DNA of 49,243 nt, from positions 106,444 to 155,686 of the forward strand of contig JACPVG010000016.1 of the NCBI GenBank assembly GCA_016191875.1, written 5' to 3'. Positions 33,902-42,784 of this stretch are shown here, piece after piece. The position numbers and the translations under genes are program-made. The stretch is from Chloroflexota bacterium (GTDB lineage: Bacteria; Chloroflexota; Anaerolineae; Anaerolineales; UBA11579). The notes beneath the pieces are model-generated. The model saw only the letters and a program-made list of their open reading frames with translations, was not told the origin of the DNA and ran no database searches. How positions within the stretch are numbered: the first letter of the stretch is position 1; the number at the start of each line of letters is the position of its first letter.

Positions 33902-34801
33902 CTACTGGGTCGGATCTTGTGTGAGGTCGACTCCGAACCACTGAATTGAAAGCTGCGAAAGCGTACCGTCTGTGTGCATGGCGTTGACGGCGGCATCGAC
34001 AGCGGCGACGAAGCTGGCCGTATCCAAGGAGTGGCCCTTATCGATCGCTGCGGCAAGATTCTCGGAGAAGGCTGGTCCTCCAACCTTCACAACCGGCAGC
34101 CCATTGGCGATATTTGAATCGACAACCGTGCCGGAGGTGAGGTAGACCGAGAATTCCGTGCGGCCGGCGGCGATGGACTGAGCGCATTCCTGGTCAGTAG
34201 GAAGCGTCACAACTGTCACGTCGCTAGGCGGCTGCATGAAGAGGCTTTCGGCGGGAAGGCCAAGATCGACGCTGTTCAGCCAGTCCTCGTAGGTAGTGGC
34301 AGTCCCCACGCAGACCGCTTGGCCGTTTAAGTCCTCGACCGATGTGATGCCTGAAGCGGCGGCCGCGGCGAACTGGGCCGGGGTGAAGTAATACGGCGTC
34401 ACGAAATCAAGGATTTGCTGCCGGGCGGTCGTAATGGTCATTGAACCGACGCTGATATCCCAGCGATCGCCCCAATTGCCGGCTGTGATAATGTCCCAAT
34501 CCGGTGTGACGAAGCAGGCCTCAACGCCTAGACGCTCAGCGATGGCGACAGCCACATCGACATCAAACCCGACCATTTCGCCGGCTGTCAACTGATCGTC
34601 AGCACATTTGGTGTTGGCGGCGCGTTGACCGTTCGGGTCGAGGAAGCTCTGGGGCTCATAGTTAGGGTCGGTCGAGACGATCATGGTGCCGCGGGCCTCA
34701 ATCTGCTCCAGCAGGGTTTGGGTGCCGCCACCGGCACCACAGGCTGCCAGAATCAAGCTGGCGACGATGAGAAGGGCAAAACCAGCAAACTGCTTGTTCA
34801 T
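33902..34801 (-). CDS. Amino-acid ABC transporter substrate-binding lipoprotein
   Basis: A 299-residue periplasmic-binding-protein-like lipoprotein. It has an N-terminal signal with lipobox LAAC (Cys21 lipidated), a Gly-rich linker, then a family 3 solute-binding domain: IEARGTMIVSTDPNYEPQSF, VGFDVDVAVAIAERLGV, WDISVGSMTITTARQQILDF, and FTPAQFAAAAASGI with the hinge GQAVCVGTATTYEDWL. This family binds polar amino acids. Three or four Cys (for instance in NTKCADD, EACFVTP, AVCVGT) could form disulfides, which is uncommon. The ATG at 34801 has GGAGGAG upstream, and a good promoter lies at 34885-34913. It heads the presumed operon ending with the ALDH7 gene. Confidence 0.95.
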   Translation of the reverse strand: MNKQFAGFALLIVASLILAACGAGGGTQTLLEQIEARGTMIVSTDPNYEPQSFLDPNGQRAANTKCADDQLTAGEMVGFDVDVAVAIAERLGVEACFVTPDWDIITAGNWGDRWDISVGSMTITTARQQILDFVTPYYFTPAQFAAAAASGITSVEDLNGQAVCVGTATTYEDWLNSVDLGLPAESLFMQPPSDVTVVTLPTDQECAQSIAAGRTEFSVYLTSGTVVDSNIANGLPVVKVGGPAFSENLAAAIDKGHSLDTASFVAAVDAAVNAMHTDGTLSQLSIQWFGVDLTQDPTQ

Positions 34802-34884
34802 AGCGTACTCCTCCAGAAGATTTTTTGGGTTGGGTGTAGAGTAGTGATGTTTCCGGATAGTCCTTCCTTTCTCTGATACTTTCG

Positions 34885-34913
34885 ATTATAGATACATAAC
34901 GGATTTGAAGCAA
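34885..34913 (-). promoter_or_regulatory. Sigma-70-type promoter for the amino-acid transporter operon
   Basis: On the minus strand, TTGCTT (34908-34913) and TATAAT (34885-34890) are 17 bp apart. Transcription would start near 34878, 77 nt before the binding-protein start codon. It begins only about 15 bp after the stop of the truncated cyclase gene. Confidence 0.72.
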
Positions 34914-34928
34914 GTTTTCTGACCGAAC

Positions 34929-36773
34929 TCAGCCTCTTCCAAGCACACTCTCAAGGACGCGTACGGCGAACTGGCGGCCGATAACCGATGCAACCCGCAA
35001 GGTTTGCTTTGTATCTTCCGGGAGGTGGTCGATGCGCGCCAGCAAGAGGCCCTGAAGGGTATCCGGAATCTGGATGGACTCGACGTCGCCTTTGGCAACC
35101 CATCTTCCGTTTTCCCGACCGAGAACGTCTTGATCAATAAGCATCCTGACCACTTCCTCCATGAAGAAGGGGTTGCCCTCTGTCTTGGCGAGAATCGCAT
35201 CCCGCGCGCGCTTTGGGAGAGCCTCGACTTCAAGCAGGCTGGAAATCAGCATGCGGCTTTCTTCCGCGCTCAGGCTGGCAAGTTCAACTGTTGTCAGCCG
35301 ATCGGCCGATTCGCGGCTAAGACTTGCAATGATCTCCCAGCCGGAGGCCTGATGGTCAGGACGCGTGATGAAACAGAACATTATCTTGTGGTCTGAAAAA
35401 TCCGAATCTCCAATCAGGCGCAGGAGGAGGTCGGTTGAGGATGGATCTGACCAATGGATGTCTTCGAAAACCAAGATAAGTGGCTGGTTCCGGCTCAGGG
35501 CCCGGCAGAGGTGTTGAACGGAGCGAAGATACTGGGCCTGGAGGAGTTGCGGGTCCATATTTCCCAACTGGGCAATGGCTGGGAGGTCTGCACCTATTGA
35601 AAGAAGGTGGGCAAGATACGCCAGCGTTTCGTCAGACTCATTGATCCCAATCTCCTCCAGCGTGTGGGTCAGGGCAAGTTGGGTTTCTTCGTTAGAGGCA
35701 GTTGCAGGCGCATTGATGACGTTTCGGACGAGATCGATTACGAGATGATAGGCCAGCCCGCGCCCATAGGAAAGGCATTGACCGGTTACCCATAGGGGTT
35801 TCTTTCGGGATTTTGAAATGCTCCGCTGCCATTCTGTGACCAGGCGGCTCTTGCCAAGACCGGCCTCCCCAATAATGGCAACATATTGCGGGCTGTCGGA
35901 AGATAGAGTCGCTGTGGCCGACATCAGCGCTTCTAGGTCCTTAGCGCGCCCGATCATGGGGCTGGAGATACCGGCCGCGTCCAACCCGCGCAGGCGCCCG
36001 GCACGCTCCTTGCGACCCAAGACCTCAAATACGTTCACCGGCTCGCTCTTGCCCTTAACATCAATAGGACCGAGGGACTTGAGCTCAAATACCGGTTGGA
36101 CGAATCGCCCGGTCTCTTCGGAGATCAAAATAGCACCAGGGGAAGCTGCGGCCTGCATCCGGGCAGCCAGGTTCACGGCGTCACCCATGGCCGTATATTC
36201 GTACTTCAAGTCAGAGCCGATCTCTCCAACCACGACCGGCCCGGTATTGATGCCGACACGCATCTGAAAATCCTGACCGTAATCGGCTCTGACCGATTCG
36301 GCGAACTCGGCTGTCGAAGCGAGCAGATCCAACGCGGCGTTGACGGCGCGAACGGGGTCATCCTCATGGGCAATTGGGGCGCCGAAGAAGGCGAGCAGCG
36401 CATCACCCATCAGGCGGGCGATCGAACCTTCGTAGTGGTATATCGGTTTTGATATCTGGTCGAAGGCGCGATTCATCAAACCTGCCCAATGCTCCGGGTC
36501 CATCGATTCGGCCATTGCGGTCGAGCCCACTACATCTGCAAACAAGGCTGTGACCATCCGACGCTCCCCGACGAGATGCGCGCCGGAGCGTATCTTCCGG
36601 ACGAGACTTTCTGGAGTATTGGAGGCTAGCCGAGCAAGTCGCTGATTGTCTACCGCGGTAACCACTTCGAGTGGATGGCCGCAGTTCATGCAGAATTTTG
36701 CCTGGGAGGGATTGGACTGACTGCAATTTTTGCAGTTCATGAGCAGTGATGCCTGTTTCTGACGAGTTGGCAT
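34929..36773 (-). CDS. Class III adenylate/guanylate cyclase fused to AAA ATPase, C-terminally short
   Basis: About 614 residues: a zinc ribbon at the N-terminus (NCKNCSQS, FCMNCGHPLE), a class III cyclase domain (about 70-250; VTALFADVVGSTAMAESM with the metal Asp, LMGDALLAFFG, RVGINTGPVVVGEIGS, YTAMGDAVNLAARM) and an AAA-type ATPase (Walker A GEAGLGKS; Walker B LILVFEDIHWSD). Relatives usually continue into several hundred residues of TPR-like repeats and reach about 1000-1200 aa. This one stops right after ASVIGRQFAVRVLESVLG, so the C-terminal repeat domain is missing. No matching sequence follows in the 127 bp before the next gene. It may be a deletion remnant or a natural short form. The cyclase residues are intact. 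TTG 36776, ATG 36773 and ATG 36740 are possible starts; none has a clear ribosome site. Confidence 0.9.
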   Translation of the reverse strand: MPTRQKQASLLMNCKNCSQSNPSQAKFCMNCGHPLEVVTAVDNQRLARLASNTPESLVRKIRSGAHLVGERRMVTALFADVVGSTAMAESMDPEHWAGLMNRAFDQISKPIYHYEGSIARLMGDALLAFFGAPIAHEDDPVRAVNAALDLLASTAEFAESVRADYGQDFQMRVGINTGPVVVGEIGSDLKYEYTAMGDAVNLAARMQAAASPGAILISEETGRFVQPVFELKSLGPIDVKGKSEPVNVFEVLGRKERAGRLRGLDAAGISSPMIGRAKDLEALMSATATLSSDSPQYVAIIGEAGLGKSRLVTEWQRSISKSRKKPLWVTGQCLSYGRGLAYHLVIDLVRNVINAPATASNEETQLALTHTLEEIGINESDETLAYLAHLLSIGADLPAIAQLGNMDPQLLQAQYLRSVQHLCRALSRNQPLILVFEDIHWSDPSSTDLLLRLIGDSDFSDHKIMFCFITRPDHQASGWEIIASLSRESADRLTTVELASLSAEESRMLISSLLEVEALPKRARDAILAKTEGNPFFMEEVVRMLIDQDVLGRENGRWVAKGDVESIQIPDTLQGLLLARIDHLPEDTKQTLRVASVIGRQFAVRVLESVLGRG

Positions 36774-37035
36774 CAATTCTACTCTAAAACAGGAAATCGC
36801 CAGCGAGGTTCTGTTATGGGAGTGGCTACAAGGTGGGGTTCGTCATCGCGAAGCGATTGGAGATGGACTTTGCCCAACTCTTAGCAAATGCCTTCGGCGT
36901 TTGCCAGCGAAGCAATCTCTATTCTGGCTGGAAAGATTGCTTCGTCGGGCGGAGTTTACACTGAGTGTAGCCGAAGTGCCCTCCTCCATTGGCCTTACGA
37001 GAGTAACTCCCTGTCATAGCTGGCGAGCCAAAAGG
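36774..37035. repeat. Intergenic repeat region with REP-like palindrome
   Basis: This 262-bp spacer holds no credible gene. It contains an 11-bp inverted repeat, CGAAGCAATCT (36908-36918) with its complement at 36934-36944 and a 15-nt loop, of the kind dispersed in many bacterial genomes. A second stretch (GCGAAGCGATTGGAGATGG, about 36847-36865) resembles the same element, and a third (CACTGAGTGTAGCCGAAGTG, about 36958-36977) resembles another dispersed type. No second copy of either was found in the window by eye. Confidence 0.6.
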
Positions 37036-37320
37036 TCATTTTGTTACCTCGACCCCTCTCCAGAAAGCGATGTAGCCCTTGATCTGGGCCGCCGCTTCAG
37101 AAGGGTCCGCATAGAACCAGGCGGCGTCCTTGTTGCTCTTGCCATCTACCTCGAGCGTGAAGTAGCTGGCTACCCCTTTCCATGGGCAGATGGTGTGTGA
37201 TGGACTGGCTCTGAAAAATTGCATATTGAGACTATCGGGTGGAAAGTAGTGGTTTCCTTCGACGATAATGGTTTGGTCGCTATCGGCAAGGAGTACGCCG
37301 TTCCAGGTTGCTTTCGCCAT
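37036..37320 (-). CDS. DUF427-domain protein
   Basis: A 94-residue single-domain protein of the DUF427 family, a compact beta fold of unknown activity. Typical features are MAKATWNGVLLADSDQTI at the start, EGNHYFPPDSL, SHTICPWKGVASYFTLEVDG and AAWFYADPSEAA, which is the family's Trp/Tyr-rich core. The frame opens four codons further upstream, but ATG 37320 has GGAG 6 bases upstream and starts the conserved domain. It lies between the two cyclase genes on the same strand, separated from the upstream cyclase by 115 bp and from the downstream one by the repeat spacer, so an operon link is doubtful. Confidence 0.92.
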   Translation of the reverse strand: MAKATWNGVLLADSDQTIIVEGNHYFPPDSLNMQFFRASPSHTICPWKGVASYFTLEVDGKSNKDAAWFYADPSEAAAQIKGYIAFWRGVEVTK

Positions 37321-37435
37321 CGATCTCTCCATATCAAGGCAGTTCTCGTGAGTTAGACGACTTCTCCATGTGGCATCTTACCGGTCCTGAACAACACGAA
37401 CCCTGGCACCCACGTAAATTCTGCTGCTGACTTCT

Positions 37436-39271
37436 TCAGCGAGGAATGCCGACCCGCCACACCCGGATGGCCTCATCTTCAAACCCCTTAAGGGAAGTGG
37501 TCACGTGGGGCTCAACACGGGCACCTAACTCGTCATCTTCCAACAAGACTGACACTTCAGGGTCGTCATGAAATTCATCGCTGAGCACCAGGTCTTGTCC
37601 AGACGACATATCCACTAACCGGGAGGCGAGGTTTACGGTCGTGCCGAAGTAATCTAAGCGGTCATTCAAATTAACAGCGATGCATGGCCCAAAGTGAAGG
37701 CCGGCCTTAAGTTCCAACCGCTGTGCGGTTGAGCCAGGCTGTGCCAGCGCCATCTGTGCTTCAGCAATTGCATGGAAGGCGTCCGCCGGCCGCTTGAAAA
37801 CTGCCATGACGGCATCGCCGATGGTCTTAATGAGCGCCCCATTATGATTGGTAATTGAGGATCGCAATACGTCGAAGTGAGTCATGACCTGGCCGAATGC
37901 GGGGGCGTCGCCAATCGTCCGATACATACGGGTGGATTGCCGTAGGTCAGTGAAAACCACCGCAAGCCGCCCGACCGCGAACCGGTCCCCGGGCCTGAGC
38001 GCCTCGCTGGCAAACAGATCGCGGAATTTCTGCAGGGCGGTGACCTCTGCGGCGGTTACTGCCTGGTCACTCCAGGCCACTCGCTCCAAAATGAACAAGC
38101 CCTCATCCGAAGAATTATTGGCAAGGGAGATGGATGACTGATTGAGGATCAGTTCTTCGCGGGCATCTCCGACGGCCGGCGCACTGAGTTCGATGCTGGA
38201 ATTGCCCTCAACGCTCACTCGAAAGAACTGAACTCCGGGTCTTCCGAGTACTCTGAACCGGTAGCGGCCATCATCAAACAGAGGCGTGATTGTGCGCCTG
38301 GTGTTGGCGGGTAATAGCTGTTGAGCGACGATATGGGGAGTGATCTGCGGCCCGGCGATGCAGTATTCCAGATCGATTGAGACTTCACGAATAGAAGGGT
38401 TGGGCCTGAAGGTCAGTTCGACGGATTGATCAAAATTGATCTCATATTCAATCAGACAAGTATCGCAGTGCACCTTGCTTGGGAGTTGCCGCAGTGTATC
38501 GCTGGTTTCCCGTGCTACCCGGCAGGATGGGCAGAGCAAGTGCCAGCTGAAATCCAGAATCCCAAGGCGTGTGGCGATGAGGAACATTTCGAGGACTGAT
38601 TTCCGATCCGCCTGCCATCGATCCGCCCAAGCATAAGGGCGTAGATTTGCAGCTTCAAAATCGTCAGATTTTGAGACAAGTTCCACAAGGCGCGTAGCGA
38701 TTTCGCCTGCTACGCCCAGTCCGACCAGTTCTTCTTTCAGCCGCACCAGGCGTGTGCCGCCACCTGGTGCCAGGCGAGCGCGTACGGCTGGCGCAAAGGC
38801 CTCACTCTGTTGGATTCGCCTGTCATAATCCAGGAAGGCGCGCTTGAACGCCCCTGCACTTATCAGCCCGATCTGCGCGGGTATGGCCAGCAGCCCCAGC
38901 AGGTTGCGCGGCTTTGCCCAAACCTCATAGGTCAGGTGCGTGCCCCCGCGCGCTCTTGGAGCCAGGCGGGTCTGCACTCGCATTTCGGCCACAGGCCCTG
39001 TGGAGTACTTTCGCAAGACGCCGAATTTATGGGGACGTTCCCACTCGAAGGGTTCTTCTACCCAGGTCACAGGAATTCCCAGACGAGAGAATCGAAGCTT
39101 GCGGCGCGCGTTCTTAAGGCCGAGGTCCTTCTTCCCAAGATTGTTCAGGGCGGGAAGGCCCGTGTCTCGGTTAAACCTATTCGTATCCGAAACCAGCGGC
39201 CAATAGGTAGCCGGGTCCGACTCTAAGTCGTATTCCCACTTGTAGTAGAAATTCCTTGTAAGAGTCGTCAT
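37436..39271 (-). CDS. Class III adenylate/guanylate cyclase with START-like and DUF5939-type N-terminal domains
   Basis: A 611-residue protein. Residues about 1-165 look like a SRPBCC/START-like ligand-binding domain (FYYKWEYDLESDPATYWPLV, LTYEVWAKPRNLLGLLAIP). Residues about 180-400 form a DUF5939-like region with a four-Cys zinc site (CPSC and CDTC). Residues about 415-605 are the cyclase domain: RLAVVFTDLRQSTRMYRTIG (metal Asp), GALIKTIGDAVMAVFKRPAD (second metal Asp), KAGLHFGPCIAV and YFGTTVNLASRLVDMSSGQD. These catalytic parts are complete, so cAMP or cGMP production is likely. The START-like domain suggests response to a lipid or hydrophobic ligand. It is the first gene after tRNA-His on this strand, but a terminator at 39298-39321 separates them. 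Confidence 0.92.
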   Translation of the reverse strand: MTTLTRNFYYKWEYDLESDPATYWPLVSDTNRFNRDTGLPALNNLGKKDLGLKNARRKLRFSRLGIPVTWVEEPFEWERPHKFGVLRKYSTGPVAEMRVQTRLAPRARGGTHLTYEVWAKPRNLLGLLAIPAQIGLISAGAFKRAFLDYDRRIQQSEAFAPAVRARLAPGGGTRLVRLKEELVGLGVAGEIATRLVELVSKSDDFEAANLRPYAWADRWQADRKSVLEMFLIATRLGILDFSWHLLCPSCRVARETSDTLRQLPSKVHCDTCLIEYEINFDQSVELTFRPNPSIREVSIDLEYCIAGPQITPHIVAQQLLPANTRRTITPLFDDGRYRFRVLGRPGVQFFRVSVEGNSSIELSAPAVGDAREELILNQSSISLANNSSDEGLFILERVAWSDQAVTAAEVTALQKFRDLFASEALRPGDRFAVGRLAVVFTDLRQSTRMYRTIGDAPAFGQVMTHFDVLRSSITNHNGALIKTIGDAVMAVFKRPADAFHAIAEAQMALAQPGSTAQRLELKAGLHFGPCIAVNLNDRLDYFGTTVNLASRLVDMSSGQDLVLSDEFHDDPEVSVLLEDDELGARVEPHVTTSLKGFEDEAIRVWRVGIPR

Positions 39272-39297
39272 CTGATTATTGGATGGCCCAGGCTACG

Positions 39298-39321
39298 AAA
39301 AATCGACCCAGTGGGTCGATT
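39298..39321 (-). terminator. Intrinsic terminator after tRNA-His
   Basis: On the minus strand, a 9-bp stem (39313-39321 with 39301-39309, loop ACT) followed by a TTTTT run (complement of 39298-39302). It lies 10 bp beyond the 3' end of tRNA-His and ends the hisS/tRNA-His transcript. Confidence 0.82.
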
Positions 39322-39330
39322 GGTTCGCTG

Positions 39331-39404
39331 GGTGGATGAAGGGACTTGAACCCTCAACAACCGCATCCACAGTGCGGCGCTCTGCCGGTTGAGCTACATC
39401 CACC
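39331..39404 (-). tRNA. tRNA-His (anticodon GTG)
   Basis: Folds into a complete cloverleaf on the minus strand. The acceptor GTGGATG pairs with CATCCAC. The extra G at position -1, specific to tRNA-His, is encoded in the DNA and faces C73. The D arm is GCTC...GAGC. The anticodon stem is CCGCA/TGCGG around loop CTGTGGA, with anticodon GTG. The T arm is GAGGG/CCCTT with loop TTCAAGT. CCA is not encoded (CAG follows instead), so it is added after transcription. It sits 29 bp downstream of hisS, the gene for its own synthetase, on the same strand, and is followed by a terminator. Confidence 0.95.
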
Positions 39405-39433
39405 ACGTAACAAGTATTCTAGCATGAACGCCC

Positions 39434-40705
39434 CTACGCTTCAAGGAGTTGCCTGACCTTGGCAATCATTTCAGATTCCGTGCATTCGCCCTGTTCACCT
39501 GTGGCCAATACCTTGAAACCAACTTTCCCTTTGGCGGCTTCATCCGGCCCCAGGATGACTGCGAGCTTTGCGCCGATGCGGTCGGCATATTTAAACTGCT
39601 TTCCCAGTTTTTCCGACGTCAACTGCCCAGCGACTCGAATCCCGGCTTCTCTCAGTGCATTCATGATTGCGAAGGATTTATCGCGAAGTGAGACGTCGAA
39701 GAGAGTCACGAATACGTCGGTTGGCGATTTGGCGAGTTCGGGTAGACGGCCAAGAGATTGCAGGAGCAGCGTAATTACCAAGTCGCCGACAGCAAACCCA
39801 ACGGCTTCCACGGGCTTGCCGCCCACATCGCTTACCAGATTGTCATATCGCCCTCCGCCGAACAGCGCTCTGAATTCGCCGGCTGTATCCCAGGCCTCAA
39901 AGACGGTGCCAGTGTAATATTGGAGGCCGCGGATGATGCTTGGCTCGAATACGACGTACTCCGAGGCTCCAAATGCTTCTATAGCCTGAAAGAATCTTTC
40001 CAGCGATTCGGAGCCACGCCACAACTCTTTATTCGCAAGCAGTTCGTTCAGGGAGTCGATTTGAGCGTTTGCCAGTCCAATGTCTTTGGTCTGGAGAATC
40101 CATGCCTCTGGGCTGAGTTTGTCTTTTCGGTCGATCAGCCCAAGCAGTGGCGTGCGGGCTTGTTCCGGGATGCCGATACTCTCTAATTCCTTCGCAAGGA
40201 GTCGGCGGTCATTTACACGAATCTGGACCTCATCAGAGCGTAGGCCCACCTGCTTGAAAAAGGCGGCGGCAATTGCCACGATCTCAGCCTCGGCTTCCGG
40301 GGAAGGATCGCCAATCAGATCGATGTTCCATTGAAAGAACTCGCGTGTGCGCCCCTTTTGAGGACGTTCATAACGCCAGAAGGGCCCGAACGACCACCAG
40401 CGGAGAGGGAAGGCAAGCTGATTCTGGCGCTGGGCGACCATGCGAGCCAGCGAAGGCGTGAGTTCGGGGCGCAGCGTGATGCGATCGCCGCCGCGATCCT
40501 CGAACACGTAGGACTGCTTCTCGACCAATTCGTCCCCGGATTTGGCTGCATATAAGCCTATCGGCTCCAGAATGGGCGCTTGATACTCCTGGTATCCGAA
40601 TAGCTCTGAAACATGCCGCATCTGGTCATAGAGCCAGGCGCGCAGCGCCATGTCTTCAGGGTAATAATCGCGTGTGCCCTTCACCGGGCGTATCGTTGCA
40701 GTCAT
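39434..40705 (-). CDS. hisS: Histidyl-tRNA synthetase
   Basis: Charges tRNA-His. The 423-residue class II synthetase has motif 1 (IRPVKGTRDYYPEDMALR to FGYQEYQAPILEP), motif 2 (WWSFGPFWRYERPQKGRTRE, FFQWNIDLIG), the HisRS-specific GLQYYTGTVFEAW, motif 3 (AVGFAVGDLVITLL) and the C-terminal anticodon-binding domain (PTDVFVTLFDVSLRDKS onwards, residues about 330-423). Length is normal for bacterial HisRS. The ATG at 40705 has AAAGG upstream at slightly long spacing. tRNA-His is encoded 29 bp downstream with no terminator between them, so the enzyme and its substrate are likely on one transcript. The DUF255 gene is 18 bp upstream. Confidence 0.97.
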   Translation of the reverse strand: MTATIRPVKGTRDYYPEDMALRAWLYDQMRHVSELFGYQEYQAPILEPIGLYAAKSGDELVEKQSYVFEDRGGDRITLRPELTPSLARMVAQRQNQLAFPLRWWSFGPFWRYERPQKGRTREFFQWNIDLIGDPSPEAEAEIVAIAAAFFKQVGLRSDEVQIRVNDRRLLAKELESIGIPEQARTPLLGLIDRKDKLSPEAWILQTKDIGLANAQIDSLNELLANKELWRGSESLERFFQAIEAFGASEYVVFEPSIIRGLQYYTGTVFEAWDTAGEFRALFGGGRYDNLVSDVGGKPVEAVGFAVGDLVITLLLQSLGRLPELAKSPTDVFVTLFDVSLRDKSFAIMNALREAGIRVAGQLTSEKLGKQFKYADRIGAKLAVILGPDEAAKGKVGFKVLATGEQGECTESEMIAKVRQLLEA

Positions 40706-40723
40706 TCGAAACGATCCTTTGCA

Positions 40724-42766
40724 TTAGTTCTTGATCTCGAGACCAAGTTGGGCGGCCAAATCGCTGGCCTTTACCACGGGCATTTCGCAGACCATCTGCT
40801 GGCATACATACGCCGTGGGGTTGGCCCCTAGCGGCGGCCTATCTATCACCAGGGCGGGCGCGGCGGGGCCGGGGGGAAATGGGGCTACTGCCAACACCGC
40901 ATTGGGAAGCCATGTGGAGCGAAGTACGTTGAGCAACTGCTCGGAGCTCTGGCCTTCGTCGGGCAGGATGACCGCTACTTCCTTCATGGGATGCAAGAGC
41001 AAACCCAGCGCGTACAACCATTTTCCGAAAGCCAGTGGATGCCTGCCAAGAAGACTTCCCAGATGTTGTATCATCTGTGTAGCAAGGTCATGATACTCCC
41101 CAAGGCCGGTCAACGCTGCCAGTGTTAGAAGCAATTCAGCGGCCATGCTGTTCCCGCACGGGGTCGCATTGTCTTGCAGATCCTTCGGCCGGATAAGGAG
41201 CGCTTCGTGGAAGTCGCCTGTGTCATAAAAGCCGAAGTCTTCTGCCCGGAAGTGAGCCAAGATGTCATCGACGATGATGTGGGCGAGCGAGAACCATCTC
41301 TCGTTGTGGTCTGCCTGGTAGAGCGCCAACAGGCCGAGGCCGAATGAGGCATGATCTTCTAGAAATGCTGGTTGAACAGTTTTCCCCATGCGCCATGACC
41401 GGTAGAGCCTCCCCTCGACAAGCATTTGCGTTGAAAGGAATTCTGCACATTGTTGAGCAGCCTGCAAGTACCTGCGGTCACCGAGATACCTGCCGGCTTC
41501 GGCAAATGCGGCCAATGCCAGGCCATTCCAAGCGAGCAGGACCTTATCATCGGTTGCGGGGCGGACTCTTTTCTCGCGCGTCTTCTGCAATCGTTCTAGA
41601 AACCCGGCAAGGATTGTCCTTACTTCTGACTCTGGTTGACCGAATTCAGCAGTCAGTTCGGCATCGGAAGCCGCCCGTTGTAAGATCCAGTGGTCCTCAA
41701 AATTCGGGGAGGAGTCAAGTGCAAATGCTCTGGAAATCAGCTGCCATTCATTCGGTTTTCCGGCAGTTATTAGTTCCTTGGCAGTCCAGCGATAGTACTT
41801 GCCTTCGACTCCTTGTGAATCGGCATCCAGGCTGCTGTAGAAACCGCCTTCAGTATCGCGCATTTCTGAGAGCAAGAAATCCAGTGTTGCTTCAGTAACG
41901 AGCCGATAGGGCTCATTGCGGGTGAGCAAGAACGCGTGCAGGTAGGCCCTGGCCAGCTGAGCATTGTCATACAGCATTTTCTCGAAGTGGGGAATACGCC
42001 AATGGTCGTCGATGCTGTAGCGAGAGAAGCCACCCCCAACCAGGTCCAACATGCCTCCTCTGGTCATCGCGTCCAGGGCGTGAGTCGCCATCTCCAGCGC
42101 CAGCTTGTCTCCGAAGGCGGCTCGTTGGAGCAGAAATTCAATCACCATTGGCTGCGGAAACTTGGGCGCTTGACCCCACCCACCGTCTTGCCAATCATAC
42201 GATTGTGCCAACTTGGCCGCAGACTGCTCTGCCAGCGCCGGGGATATTTCCATCGACTTGTTCAGATTGATGGATTGTCCAAGCGCGACCTTCAGCTGCT
42301 CGGCGCGCTGGGAGATATTTTCCGGATCCTGGCTCCATGCCTGCGCAATGCTGTTCAACAGGCCCGGGAAGGATGGGATGTTGTATCGAGGAACCGGGGG
42401 AAAGTAGGTCCCGCCAAAGAAGGGAACGCCCTGGGGAGTAAGAAATACGCTCATCGGCCAGCCCCCCTGGCCGGTCGTGGCTACTACGGCATTCATATAT
42501 ATAGCGTCTAGATCGGGGCGCTCTTCACGGTCTACTTTGATGTTGACGAAATGTTCGTTCATCAGCATGGCCGTTTCGGGATCTTCAAACGATTCGCGCT
42601 CCATGACATGGCACCAGTGGCAGGCTGCGTAGCCGACGCTCAGAAAGATAGGCTTGTTATCCTTTCTTGCCTTCTGAAATGCCTCCTCGCCCCAGGGATA
42701 CCAATCCACAGGGTTATGCTGATGCTGGAGCAGGTAGGGCGAGGTTTCCTTGCCTAATCGATTCAT
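40724..42766 (-). CDS. DUF255 thioredoxin-fold/six-hairpin protein (YyaL/SSP411 family)
   Basis: A 680-residue protein. Residues about 1-165 form the DUF255 thioredoxin domain ([31 protein letters not shown] with CxxC Cys49/Cys52, then [14 protein letters not shown]). The rest is an (alpha/alpha)6-barrel like those of sugar-processing enzymes ([54 protein letters not shown]). The family is widespread; the mammalian member SSP411/SPATA20 has been linked to spermatogenesis, and the bacterial role is unknown. The frame opens at TTG 42775; ATG 42766 starts the conserved sequence. It lies 18 bp downstream of scpA and 18 bp upstream of hisS on the same strand. Confidence 0.93.
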   Translation of the reverse strand: MNRLGKETSPYLLQHQHNPVDWYPWGEEAFQKARKDNKPIFLSVGYAACHWCHVMERESFEDPETAMLMNEHFVNIKVDREERPDLDAIYMNAVVATTGQGGWPMSVFLTPQGVPFFGGTYFPPVPRYNIPSFPGLLNSIAQAWSQDPENISQRAEQLKVALGQSINLNKSMEISPALAEQSAAKLAQSYDWQDGGWGQAPKFPQPMVIEFLLQRAAFGDKLALEMATHALDAMTRGGMLDLVGGGFSRYSIDDHWRIPHFEKMLYDNAQLARAYLHAFLLTRNEPYRLVTEATLDFLLSEMRDTEGGFYSSLDADSQGVEGKYYRWTAKELITAGKPNEWQLISRAFALDSSPNFEDHWILQRAASDAELTAEFGQPESEVRTILAGFLERLQKTREKRVRPATDDKVLLAWNGLALAAFAEAGRYLGDRRYLQAAQQCAEFLSTQMLVEGRLYRSWRMGKTVQPAFLEDHASFGLGLLALYQADHNERWFSLAHIIVDDILAHFRAEDFGFYDTGDFHEALLIRPKDLQDNATPCGNSMAAELLLTLAALTGLGEYHDLATQMIQHLGSLLGRHPLAFGKWLYALGLLLHPMKEVAVILPDEGQSSEQLLNVLRSTWLPNAVLAVAPFPPGPAAPALVIDRPPLGANPTAYVCQQMVCEMPVVKASDLAAQLGLEIKN

Positions 42767-42784
42767 AAGCGACAAGATTGATGG

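Noticed and set aside
36774..37035. Short gene in the repeat spacer (a 99-codon frame starting at 36901)
   Set aside because: It runs through the palindrome and into the DUF427 gene on the other strand; the translation has no family pattern.
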